Source: Promethearchaeia archaeon | GTDB lineage: Archaea; Asgardarchaeota; Lokiarchaeia; Sigyniarchaeales; SOKP01 | Length of the DNA: 6,293 nt | Reading direction: 5' to 3' | Assembly: GCA_029856375.1 (NCBI GenBank) | Contig: JAHQWX010000115.1 | Location: 1 to 6,293 of the forward strand | Part shown: in pieces, positions 1-5,635 of the stretch | How positions within the stretch are numbered: the stretch's first letter is position 1 | Layout: every line of letters starts with the position of its first letter | Notes under the pieces: generated by a model | Databases searched by the model: none | The model's input: only the letters and a program-made list of their open reading frames with translations | Told to the model about the DNA's origin: nothing | Position numbers and translations under genes: made by a program

Positions 1-316
1 CTATTACTTTATTCTTCAATCTAAGAAAAACATCGCGATTAAATGGGATATACCCGTCGATTTCCCCAAACCAAGCTAAGTTTAGTTTGGGGGTGCCATC
101 TTGTTTTAAACCGTAGACTTTTGCAGCTTCTTCCATTTCGTGTTTTCTAATTCTTTGAATTCTTTTTCCTTTAAAATCGTCTCTTGCGGTTCCATACTCG
201 TCGCATGTCATTAAAAGCTGAGTCGTTTCCCATCCAAGATCAATTGCTTGTTTGCACATTGAGGCGCACGTGAATTCTACATCGTCTGGGTGAGCATTAA
301 CGAATAATAACTTCAT
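1..316 (-). CDS. PIG-L/LmbE-family deacetylase, N-terminal part (truncated by window edge)
   Basis: The leftward frame from the ATG at 316 stays open for 105 codons to the window edge, so the C-terminus is missing. The protein opens with a hydrophobic strand followed at once by HPDD (residues 9-12). This is the zinc-binding His-Pro-Asp-Asp signature of the PIG-L/LmbE superfamily, whose members remove acetyl groups from N-acetylglucosamine-type substrates (diacetylchitobiose deacetylase, MshB, GlcNAc-PI de-N-acetylase). An R-x-x-E-x-x-x-A segment at residues 57-64, near the family's usual position, supports this. The third zinc ligand would lie beyond the edge. The start is firm because HPDD normally sits within the first 10-15 residues. 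No Shine-Dalgarno sequence is visible. The acetyltransferase gene ends 18 bases upstream on the same strand, suggesting co-transcription. The family is certain; the substrate cannot be told from sequence. Confidence 0.87.
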   Translation of the reverse strand, partial: MKLLFVNAHPDDVEFTCASMCKQAIDLGWETTQLLMTCDEYGTARDDFKGKRIQRIRKHEMEEAAKVYGLKQDGTPKLNLAWFGEIDGYIPFNRDVFLRLKNKVI

Positions 317-334
317 TTTTTTTCTATAAAAATA

Positions 335-901
335 TTAATTTTTATGCTTTTCAAGGTAATCATCGATAGAAATCTCCATAAGAACTTCGTCGTAATACCG
401 ATCATTCATAAAAAATTGCTTTTTTCGAATTCCAATTCTTTGAAAACCTAAATTTTGGTAAAGGCGTAGGGCTATCTCGTTGGTAGAAAAGCAGGAAAGT
501 ATGATTTTTTTCTTATTTTTGATTTTTTTTGATTCGCGTATGGCACAATCAATAAGGACTTCTCCAAGTCCTATTCCCCGATAATCTTCGCGAACAATGA
601 TGCCTAAAACCCCCACATGACTTGCCGCTTCCCATTCAGAGTTCGTTATTTCACATTGTCCTGCAATATTACTAGGAGGTTTTACTTTTGGAATTTGAGC
701 GACAATGCACACTTCTCGACCGTATTTAATATCATCATACCACGATTCCTTTTCGTAATCGTTAACCTTTTCAAAAATGGGTAAATATATTGCTTCGTCG
801 ACGACATCGTCAAAATTTTTCCAGACGCCGTCTACATCTTCTCGACTAGCGTGTTTTAAAATCACTATGCGGCCATCTTTCAGCGTTATTTTAGATTTCA
901 T
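335..901 (-). CDS. GNAT-family N-acetyltransferase
   Basis: A 188-residue protein with the GNAT fold, which transfers acetyl from acetyl-CoA to an amine (protein N-terminus, lysine side chain or small molecule). The acetyl-CoA pyrophosphate loop (motif A) is visible as V-R-E-D-Y-R-G-I-G-L-G at residues 103-113, matching R-x-x-G-x-G. Motif B follows as N141...Y148...L-G-F at 151-153, the usual N-x-x-A-x-x-L-Y-x-x-x-G-F arrangement of RimI-like enzymes. I chose the ATG at 901; the frame can be extended six codons to a TTG at 919, but the family normally begins with a strand a few residues before a K-D-G-R turn, as here. The gene sits 18 bases before the PIG-L-type deacetylase on the same strand, so the two may act on related acetylated substrates; that is inference. 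Substrate unknown. Confidence 0.9.
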   Translation of the reverse strand: MKSKITLKDGRIVILKHASREDVDGVWKNFDDVVDEAIYLPIFEKVNDYEKESWYDDIKYGREVCIVAQIPKVKPPSNIAGQCEITNSEWEAASHVGVLGIIVREDYRGIGLGEVLIDCAIRESKKIKNKKKIILSCFSTNEIALRLYQNLGFQRIGIRKKQFFMNDRYYDEVLMEISIDDYLEKHKN

Positions 902-992
902 GTTTCTTTGGAGAAGCAATTATTAATAGTAAAAACTACAATAGTTATTATTATAATAAAAATTAAACATTTTTAAACAAATTTCTGAAGGT
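902..992. promoter_or_regulatory. divergent AT-rich promoter region
   Basis: This 91-base gap separates the leftward acetyltransferase from the rightward winged-helix gene, so it must hold promoters for both if each is transcribed on its own. It is almost entirely A/T. TATA-like stretches lie at about 949-962 and 969-977. The first is placed to give a rightward start near 980, shortly before the TTG start, and the same AT block could serve the leftward gene. The exact boxes cannot be assigned by eye. Confidence 0.35.
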
Positions 993-1469
993 TTGCCAGT
1001 TTTGAGCAATGAAAACGAAAAAGACGACGATAAAAAAATTAAGCGTGGATTCATGGACGACGCGATAAGTAAAAACATTGAACGATTAGAAAGAGAAAAG
1101 AGTAGACCGGTGGCAAAAGATTTAGTTAAATTAACGCATGTTGAAACTAAAAAGCAAGAGGTCGATCAAGGCGTCCAAAATTTAGCAAAAGTGTTGAAGG
1201 ACCGAGTTTTAGAACATGATCAATTTGAGAAATTATCAAACGACGAGCTAACAATTTTAGAAACCATTATGGATAAAAGACTATTTCTAAGGCGTATAGC
1301 AATAATCGTTAATCAAAGCCGAATTCCTTTGGGAATAGAGCCATTTAAAAAAGATGAGCTTAAGCTACTACTTGATGGATTAATTACGAAAGGTTATATC
1401 ATCAAAGAAATCGTTGGAGAGAACGATGTATATTATTTGACGGAGAGAGGTCAATATCGCGTTCAATAA
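993..1469 (+). CDS. small protein with C-terminal winged-helix domain, function unknown
   Basis: A 158-residue protein in two parts. Residues 1-75 are highly charged (many Lys, Glu, Asp), probably flexible or helical. Residues about 81-157 read as a winged helix: three helices (around 84-94, 97-107 and 118-133), then a beta-hairpin with K-G-Y-I-x-K-E, a short turn and Y-Y-L-T-E-R-G-Q at 147-154. That ending is typical of MarR/PadR-like or RNA-polymerase-associated winged helices. It may bind DNA or be an adaptor in a transcription complex; I do not recognise a named family. No ATG lies near the beginning. TTG at 993 is the longest choice, but TTG at 1002 has the purine-rich GAAGGT (987-992) at a normal 9-base spacing and may be the true start. 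The gene ends 5 bases from the convergent rpoK stop codon. Confidence 0.72.
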   Translation: MPVLSNENEKDDDKKIKRGFMDDAISKNIERLEREKSRPVAKDLVKLTHVETKKQEVDQGVQNLAKVLKDRVLEHDQFEKLSNDELTILETIMDKRLFLRRIAIIVNQSRIPLGIEPFKKDELKLLLDGLITKGYIIKEIVGENDVYYLTERGQYRVQ

Positions 1470-1474
1470 AGAGT

Positions 1475-1777
1475 TTAAGCTTTTTTAATAATCAACCAAT
1501 TTATTGGAATGTCTTGAAAATCTCCGTTCGGCAATTTTCTTCTAAGAGTTAGTGGTAGAATTCCCGATTCTAATTCTAATTGAGCAATTTTTATAGGATC
1601 GATAACTTCTTTCGGTTTGAGTATCAGAATTGGAGCACCAAAGGATATCTGTAAGGCTCTTGCTCCAACTATTCTCGCTTTTTCGAATCTTGTGAGAAAT
1701 ATTGAGCCTATTTTTATTTTGTCTTTTACTTTTTTATATAATTTGCGTAACTCTTGTGCTTCTTGTGGAGATGACAA
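1475..1777 (-). CDS. rpoK: DNA-directed RNA polymerase subunit K (Rpb6/omega family)
   Basis: The 100-residue product carries the conserved core of archaeal RpoK, eukaryotic Rpb6 and bacterial omega: L-T-R-F-E-K-A-R-I-V-G-A-R-A-L-Q-I-S at residues 28-45, then D-P-I-x-I-A-x-x-E-L at 60-69 and G-I-L-P-L-T-L-R-R at 72-80. The subunit clamps the C-terminal region of the largest RNA polymerase subunit and helps assembly. After the core, L-P-N-G-x-F-x-D-I-P and N-W-L-I (82-95) continue in the manner of eukaryotic Rpb6; many archaeal RpoK proteins stop soon after the core. The frame is open to a TTG at 1885 (136 residues), but the extra 36 residues look non-conserved, and TTG at 1777 has GAGGT exactly 8 bases upstream, so I start there. 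The gene converges on the winged-helix gene and is divergent from tRNA-Val. Confidence 0.93.
   Translation of the reverse strand: MSSPQEAQELRKLYKKVKDKIKIGSIFLTRFEKARIVGARALQISFGAPILILKPKEVIDPIKIAQLELESGILPLTLRRKLPNGDFQDIPINWLIIKKA
1481..1486 (+). terminator. T-run downstream of the winged-helix gene
   Basis: Six consecutive T residues lie 11 bases after the winged-helix stop codon, inside the last codons of the convergent rpoK. Archaeal RNA polymerase terminates at oligo-T stretches, so transcription of the rightward gene could end here. No hairpin is needed and none is evident. Confidence 0.3.
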
Positions 1778-1785
1778 AAAAAGAG

Positions 1786-1790
1786 ACCTC
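1786..1790 (-). promoter_or_regulatory. Shine-Dalgarno site that fixes the rpoK start
   Basis: On the minus strand this reads GAGGT, complementary to the anti-Shine-Dalgarno core of 16S rRNA, and lies 8 bases before the TTG at 1777. It favours a 100-residue RpoK over the 136-residue version from the upstream TTG at 1885, which has no comparable site. Confidence 0.6.
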
Positions 1791-1848
1791 AAATAGAGTG
1801 ATATTAAATTTGAAAATATAGCAAATAATTTATTTCTTTTGGTTTCTA

Positions 1849-1910
1849 TATTTTTAAATATAGATAAATTCGAAGAGTTAAGCAAGTAGCATAGTCTCGT
1901 TTATATAAAA
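1849..1910. promoter_or_regulatory. TATA-like elements between rpoK and tRNA-Val
   Basis: Two AT boxes lie in this divergent gap, at about 1850-1862 (T5-A3-TATA type) and at 1900-1910 (TTTATATAAAA). The first could drive the tRNA, giving a leader of roughly 30 bases, or rpoK in the other direction. The second is nearly symmetrical and abuts the tRNA 5' end, so it is too close to start tRNA transcription and more likely faces rpoK. Assignment is tentative. Confidence 0.3.
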
Positions 1911-1911
1911 A

Positions 1912-1987
1912 AGGCGTGTAGCACAGCCCGGTTAATGCGCTACGTTCACACCGTAGAGATTCGGGGGTTCAAATCCCCCCGCGCCTA
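1912..1987 (+). tRNA. tRNA-Val (anticodon CAC), reads GUG codons
   Basis: The full cloverleaf folds without an intron. The acceptor stem is 1912-1918 with 1980-1986, including one U-G wobble and an A1-U72 first pair. The D arm (1921-1924 with 1935-1938) has U8, A14, G18-G19 and one C13-A22 mismatch. The anticodon stem CTACG/CGTAG encloses the seven-base loop TTCACAC, with anticodon CAC at 1947-1949. The variable loop has six bases (1957-1962) ending in C, which can form the Levitt pair with G15. The T arm is GGGGG, TTCAAAT, CCCCC. The discriminator is A1987, as usual for tRNA-Val. The CCA end is not encoded. A short T-run (1989-1992) just downstream may end transcription. The gene is divergent from rpoK and convergent with the homing endonuclease remnant. 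Confidence 0.95.
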
Positions 1988-2025
1988 CTTTTATCATAAT
2001 TGCTAAATTTATAAACTTTTAATTT

Positions 2026-2250
2026 TTAATTGACTTTCTTCTTTTTAATCCAATAACCTTGCGGAGGTCTTTTAATTTCAAATTTTTCGCACCATTTTCT
2101 TATAGTTGTATCGCTAACACCTTTTTCTATTGCAATTTGGTAGATAGGTTTTTCCCAAACTAGCTTTTTTAATTCTTCTGGGCTTATATCAAGTTTCTTC
2201 TTCACTCCTCCACGCCAAGCTGATTCTGATAGTTTTCGACTTAATAGTTG
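2026..2250 (-). pseudogene. helix-turn-helix tail of the homing endonuclease, cut off by an in-frame TAA
   Basis: Directly after the endonuclease stop codon (2251-2253) the same frame continues open for 74 codons before TAA at 2026-2028. The translated tail has a compact helix-turn-helix at residues about 25-57: E-E-L-K-K-L-V-W-E-K-P, then I-A-x-x-x-G-V-S-D-T-T-I-R-K-W-C (39-54), followed by I-K-R-P-P-Q-G-Y-W (59-67). From memory, this short module commonly ends phage and bacterial homing or HNH endonucleases and helps bind the target. It has no convincing start of its own: the only candidate is GTG at 2205, with a GGAGGA touching it and no spacing. I therefore read it as the detached C-terminus of one gene of about 307 codons. 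A separate small HTH protein, or a sequencing error at the TAA, cannot be excluded. Confidence 0.68.
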
Positions 2251-2949
2251 TTATTTAATTATACTCATTCCTTTTCTAGGCTTCAATCTTATTCTCTTTC
2301 TGGGTAAACTATACTTATAATTGTCTAACATTTCATTGAAAAGTTCTGCTCCTAAGTATAATTCATAGTTTTTATAAGTTTTTCCGTTTTTCTTATCCTT
2401 CCTTATATTTATCCCAATTTTATTTGGAATATTGAATTTTTTTTTAATTTGATATAAGAATTTTTTACTTCCACAAGTGAGACACGATGTTCCTTCCTTT
2501 CCATCGCCGTCAAAACACTCAAGTAAAAAGGCTAAATTAATTTCTCTAGATTTTTGACTTTTTTCTGGATATTCAATAATTTTTGATTTTCTAAACATTA
2601 ATCCATGCTTAAGTAAATCATTGCATAATCTATTATTCCACAGATAAATACTTTTTCCAAGAGAAATCTGATCCCCTTTTAATTTCCATTTTCTTAGTCT
2701 TATTTTATTTTTGTTTCCATGAATATGATCAACAAATCTTTCTATTACTCCTACATCCTCTTTTTTTAAATCAAAATCAAGTCTTTTAGCCTTATTCCTC
2801 TTATCTATGGATATTCCCCCATCTGAATATAAAAATCCTAACCAATATGCATTTTCTTTTGTATCAATTACATTGAAGATCTCTTCTTTTAAGTTTGGGT
2901 GTGCTGCATTTGATCTGATAATCCGGCTCACACCTTTTTCACGCGTCAA
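2251..2949 (-). CDS. LAGLIDADG homing endonuclease, free-standing, probably C-terminally truncated
   Basis: A 232-residue basic protein with two LAGLIDADG helices: W-L-G-F-L-Y-S-D-G at residues 36-44 (catalytic Asp43) and L-L-E-C-F-D-G-D-G at 142-150 (catalytic Asp149). The spacing of about 106 residues is normal for a monomeric enzyme with two half-domains, which cuts a long asymmetric DNA site to copy its own gene. Both catalytic acids are present, so the nuclease core may be active. There are no intein splice residues, and the neighbouring tRNA is complete, so it is neither in an intein nor inside a tRNA intron. The start is TTG at 2949, just after an in-frame TGA. GTG at 2931 is an alternative. 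The frame continues past the stop codon into a helix-turn-helix. CpG is much rarer here than in neighbouring hef, consistent with recent acquisition. Confidence 0.88.
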   Translation of the reverse strand: MTREKGVSRIIRSNAAHPNLKEEIFNVIDTKENAYWLGFLYSDGGISIDKRNKAKRLDFDLKKEDVGVIERFVDHIHGNKNKIRLRKWKLKGDQISLGKSIYLWNNRLCNDLLKHGLMFRKSKIIEYPEKSQKSREINLAFLLECFDGDGKEGTSCLTCGSKKFLYQIKKKFNIPNKIGINIRKDKKNGKTYKNYELYLGAELFNEMLDNYKYSLPRKRIRLKPRKGMSIIK

Positions 2950-2962
2950 TTTTCAAAAAAGT

Positions 2963-2976
2963 AAATATACTTTTAA
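2963..2976 (-). promoter_or_regulatory. possible TATA element of the homing endonuclease
   Basis: On the minus strand this reads TTTAAAAGTATATT, about 14-27 bases before the TTG at 2949. That spacing would put the transcript start at or near the start codon, which would give a nearly leaderless mRNA and fits the absence of a Shine-Dalgarno site. Confidence 0.3.
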
Positions 2977-3045
2977 ATAATTAAACTAAGTCCCCGTGCC
3001 AATTTATTATTCTGTTATTAATTAAGATATTTTTAGGTTCCAATT

Positions 3046-3058
3046 ATTTTTATATTAA
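3046..3058 (+). promoter_or_regulatory. possible TATA element of hef
   Basis: A TTTTTATATTA stretch lies in the 203-base gap between the divergent endonuclease and hef genes. A start about 26 bases downstream would fall near 3080, leaving a leader before either candidate hef start codon. A second AT-rich stretch at 3074-3083 is an alternative box. Confidence 0.35.
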
Positions 3059-3140
3059 ATAAGTTAGGTCTCATATTTTTTAATCTAGAAATCAGAATTT
3101 CATTATTGTGGAAAGCCAAAAAGATCCAGTTCGATATGTT

Positions 3141-3144
3141 GGAG
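3141..3144 (+). promoter_or_regulatory. Shine-Dalgarno site favouring the internal ATG of hef
   Basis: GGAG lies 8 bases before the ATG at 3153. The upstream GTG at 3108 has no purine-rich site at a suitable distance. The site therefore argues that translation begins at 3153. Confidence 0.5.
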
Positions 3145-3152
3145 AAAATCGT

Positions 3153-5492
3153 ATGAATGCAGATTTGAACTATGTTAATCATCCACTTTTAAAAGATAAT
3201 AAACTTCTCAGAAGGGCATACCAAGAGAATGTTTTTATTAACTGCTTACATTCCAATTGTTTAGTAATAATCCCTACCGGACTAGGGAAAACAATCATTG
3301 CTTTAATGCTAGCGCTACATAAATTAAGTGAAGATAACGACGCGAAAGTGATATTCTTAGCTCCGACAAAACCTTTAGCTAACCAACATAGAGAGTTATT
3401 TATAGAATTAACTAAAATCCCGGAACACGATTTAACGCTTTTTACAGGAGCAGTACCTCCAAGTAAAAGGAAAGAGAAATGGGAAGAAACTAGGATTTTA
3501 TTTGCAACTCCTCAAGTTGTGCAAAACGATCTAATTACCAGGAATTATAGTTTAAGAAATGTTTCTTTAATTATTTTTGACGAATGCCATCGGGCGGTTG
3601 GAGATTACGCGTATGTATTCATTGCTCAAAAATTCAGGGAATCGGGGCATAAAAAGCAAATCTTGGGAATTACAGCTAGTCCCGGAGCGACTGAAGAAAA
3701 AATCAACGAAATTAAGAAAAACTTATATATTGATCGAGTAGAAATTAAAACTGAAAAGGACAAAGATGTTAGACCGTATATACAAGAAGTTAATGAATTA
3801 TGGATAAAAATTGATTTACCTCAAGAATTTATTGATATATTCAATATTTTAAAGGGAACTTTAAAGAAAATATATAAAGATTTAAAACGGTTTCAATTGT
3901 TACAGAGTGAAAATATATCCAAAGTCTCGCGAAAGGATATTTTAGCGTTAAACAAACTAATTGATCGAAAAATAGCAAAGGCAACAGACGAGAACGAAAA
4001 GTATACAATGTTTGACGCAAAAAAGATGGCCGCAAACGCGATAAGATTGTCTCATATGATTGAATTGTTAGAGACTCAGGGTCTCAAATCACTGGAGAAA
4101 TATTTTCTTAAAAACGAAGAAGAGATTCAAAATAATAAGGGCTCTAAATCTCTTAAGGAATTATTTTCGAGTCGGGATATAAAAAGAGCAAAAAATTTGA
4201 CGCGTAAGCTTATATTAGAGGGAATAAATCATCCAAAAATCAATAAATTAAGCGAGTTACTATTCGAACAAATTATTAATAACGATCGTTCAAGAATTTT
4301 AATATTTTCGCAATATAGAGATTCGGTAAATAATATCATTGAGGAATTCAATGGCGATGACATTATTCGGATTCACAAGTTCGTTGGCCAACAAACTAAG
4401 GGTCGAGACAAGGGAATGACGCAAAAAAGACAAATTGAGATATTGGAATCTTTTAAAGAGGGCAAATATAATGTGTTAGTCGCAACTAATGTTGCAGAAG
4501 AAGGGCTAGATATTCCAGATTGCGATTTAGTTATATTCTACGATATAGTCCCTAGCGTAGTTAGATCAATACAAAGAAGGGGCAGAACCGGAAGAAACGC
4601 AACTGGTCGCATTATATTCCTAGTTGCAAAAGGAACACGAGATGAGGGATATTACTGGGCGGAGCGAAGAAAAGAAAAACAAATGAAAGAAAGTTTATTA
4701 AAAATGAAAAAGGGAAAACAAGATAAGGTTAAAAGCGAAACAAGTTTGATGGATTTCATCAGTACTTCGCCTCAAGACAAGTCAGGCTTTAATAGTTTTA
4801 ATAATTCGCTCATTGGTCCAATAAAGGATGCTGAAAATTATTTTGTTAATGTAGATAATAGAGAAACTGCATCGTCCGTTGTTAGAACATTGTCGACATT
4901 TGGCCTTCAAATTAAATTAGATAATTTATCAGTTGCTGATTATATCGTATCTGATAAGGTGGGAGTTGAGAGGAAAACTACGAGAGATTTCGCCGATTCA
5001 ATAAAAGACGGTCGTTTTTTTAAGGAATTACATGCCCTATCTCAACATTTTACTCGTCCTTTATTAATTATTGAAGGGGATGATTTATTCAGCCTCTCAA
5101 ATATGAACGAAAACGCAATTTACGGTGCGTTAATATCAATTATGGTCAACATGGGAGTTTTTATTTATTTTACTGAGAATTCTATTGAAACTGCAAAATT
5201 TTTATTTCAATTAGCTAAAAAAGAACAAACAACTGAAAAACAAAAAGACTTTAAAATTCGGTTCGATAAATTCCCGATAAAGCACTCAGATAAGCTAGAA
5301 TATATTGTAGCGGGTATTCCAGGAGTAAATCGTCTAAGAGCTCAAAATCTTCTTACCGAATTTTCTAAATTGAAGGAAATTTTTAACGCAGATATTGGAG
5401 ATTTGATGAAAGTTCCGAATATTGGGAAAAAAATAGCCCAAGAGATATATAAAATGGCAAACTTCAAATACGAAAAAAATAAGGAAGATTAA
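3153..5492 (+). CDS. hef: Hef: FANCM-type DNA helicase fused to XPF-type nuclease
   Basis: This fork-repair enzyme remodels stalled replication forks and branched DNA and cuts them. Residues are counted from the ATG at 3153 (779 residues). The SF2 helicase has Walker A P-T-G-L-G-K-T (41-47), D-E-C-H (143-146), motif III T-A-S (174-176), a long inserted helical domain (about 220-355), motif V A-T-N-V-A-E-E-G-L-D-I-P (444-455) and motif VI Q-R-R-G-R-T-G-R (474-481). The XPF/Mus81 nuclease follows with V-D-N-R-E (567-571), D596, and E-R-K-x-x-x-D (606-612). Two helix-hairpin-helix motifs end the protein (I-P-G-V at 722, V-P-N-I-G at 754). All key residues are present, so both halves should be active. 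The frame extends 15 codons up to a GTG at 3108; I prefer 3153 for its Shine-Dalgarno site and because Hef proteins start just before H-P-L-L. Confidence 0.95.
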   Translation: MNADLNYVNHPLLKDNKLLRRAYQENVFINCLHSNCLVIIPTGLGKTIIALMLALHKLSEDNDAKVIFLAPTKPLANQHRELFIELTKIPEHDLTLFTGAVPPSKRKEKWEETRILFATPQVVQNDLITRNYSLRNVSLIIFDECHRAVGDYAYVFIAQKFRESGHKKQILGITASPGATEEKINEIKKNLYIDRVEIKTEKDKDVRPYIQEVNELWIKIDLPQEFIDIFNILKGTLKKIYKDLKRFQLLQSENISKVSRKDILALNKLIDRKIAKATDENEKYTMFDAKKMAANAIRLSHMIELLETQGLKSLEKYFLKNEEEIQNNKGSKSLKELFSSRDIKRAKNLTRKLILEGINHPKINKLSELLFEQIINNDRSRILIFSQYRDSVNNIIEEFNGDDIIRIHKFVGQQTKGRDKGMTQKRQIEILESFKEGKYNVLVATNVAEEGLDIPDCDLVIFYDIVPSVVRSIQRRGRTGRNATGRIIFLVAKGTRDEGYYWAERRKEKQMKESLLKMKKGKQDKVKSETSLMDFISTSPQDKSGFNSFNNSLIGPIKDAENYFVNVDNRETASSVVRTLSTFGLQIKLDNLSVADYIVSDKVGVERKTTRDFADSIKDGRFFKELHALSQHFTRPLLIIEGDDLFSLSNMNENAIYGALISIMVNMGVFIYFTENSIETAKFLFQLAKKEQTTEKQKDFKIRFDKFPIKHSDKLEYIVAGIPGVNRLRAQNLLTEFSKLKEIFNADIGDLMKVPNIGKKIAQEIYKMANFKYEKNKED

Positions 5493-5560
5493 GAATCTAA
5501 TATCAAGCATCTGTGAGAATTTCTCGATTTCATTTAGAAAGTGATTTGTCATTAGAAAAA

Positions 5561-5570
5561 TATTATATAT
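5561..5570 (+). promoter_or_regulatory. possible TATA element of the GTPase gene
   Basis: TATTATATAT lies in the 143-base gap between hef and the GTPase. A transcript start about 26 bases on would fall near 5590, leaving a leader of about 45 bases that contains the AAGGA site. This suggests the GTPase has its own promoter rather than depending only on read-through from hef. Confidence 0.4.
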
Positions 5571-5620
5571 TGTGTGAATCATTAGATAAAATTGAAGTAT
5601 TTTATTTTTTTGAAAATTAA

Positions 5621-5625
5621 AAGGA
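5621..5625 (+). promoter_or_regulatory. Shine-Dalgarno-like site for the TTG start of the GTPase
   Basis: AAGGA lies 10 bases before TTG 5636. An in-frame TAA at 5618-5620 and the P-loop beginning at residue 10 leave no other start codon between them, so this site and the TTG support each other. Confidence 0.5.
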
Positions 5626-5635
5626 TTCCAAGAAT

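Noticed and set aside
902..919. N-terminal extension of the acetyltransferase to a TTG at 919
   Set aside because: The ATG at 901 fits the usual GNAT N-terminus, and the six extra residues show no conservation signal or ribosome binding site.
1778..1885. N-terminal extension of RpoK to a TTG at 1885
   Set aside because: The 36 extra residues do not resemble RpoK. The internal TTG at 1777 has GAGGT at an ideal 8-base spacing, while the upstream TTG has none.
1900..1910. TATA box for tRNA-Val
   Set aside because: It touches the tRNA 5' end; a TATA element here would start transcription about 15 bases inside the mature tRNA.
2251..2949. Intein or tRNA-intron origin of the endonuclease
   Set aside because: There are no intein splice residues or host protein flanks, and the adjacent tRNA-Val is complete with a normal seven-base anticodon loop.
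3841..4035. Antisense reading frame of 64 codons inside hef
   Set aside because: It lies entirely within the strongly supported hef coding sequence and its translation shows no recognisable domain.
5334..5582. Antisense reading frame of 82 codons across the hef 3' end
   Set aside because: It is rich in Phe, Ile and Leu, the expected mirror of an AT-rich Lys/Glu-rich gene, and has no domain or promoter evidence.
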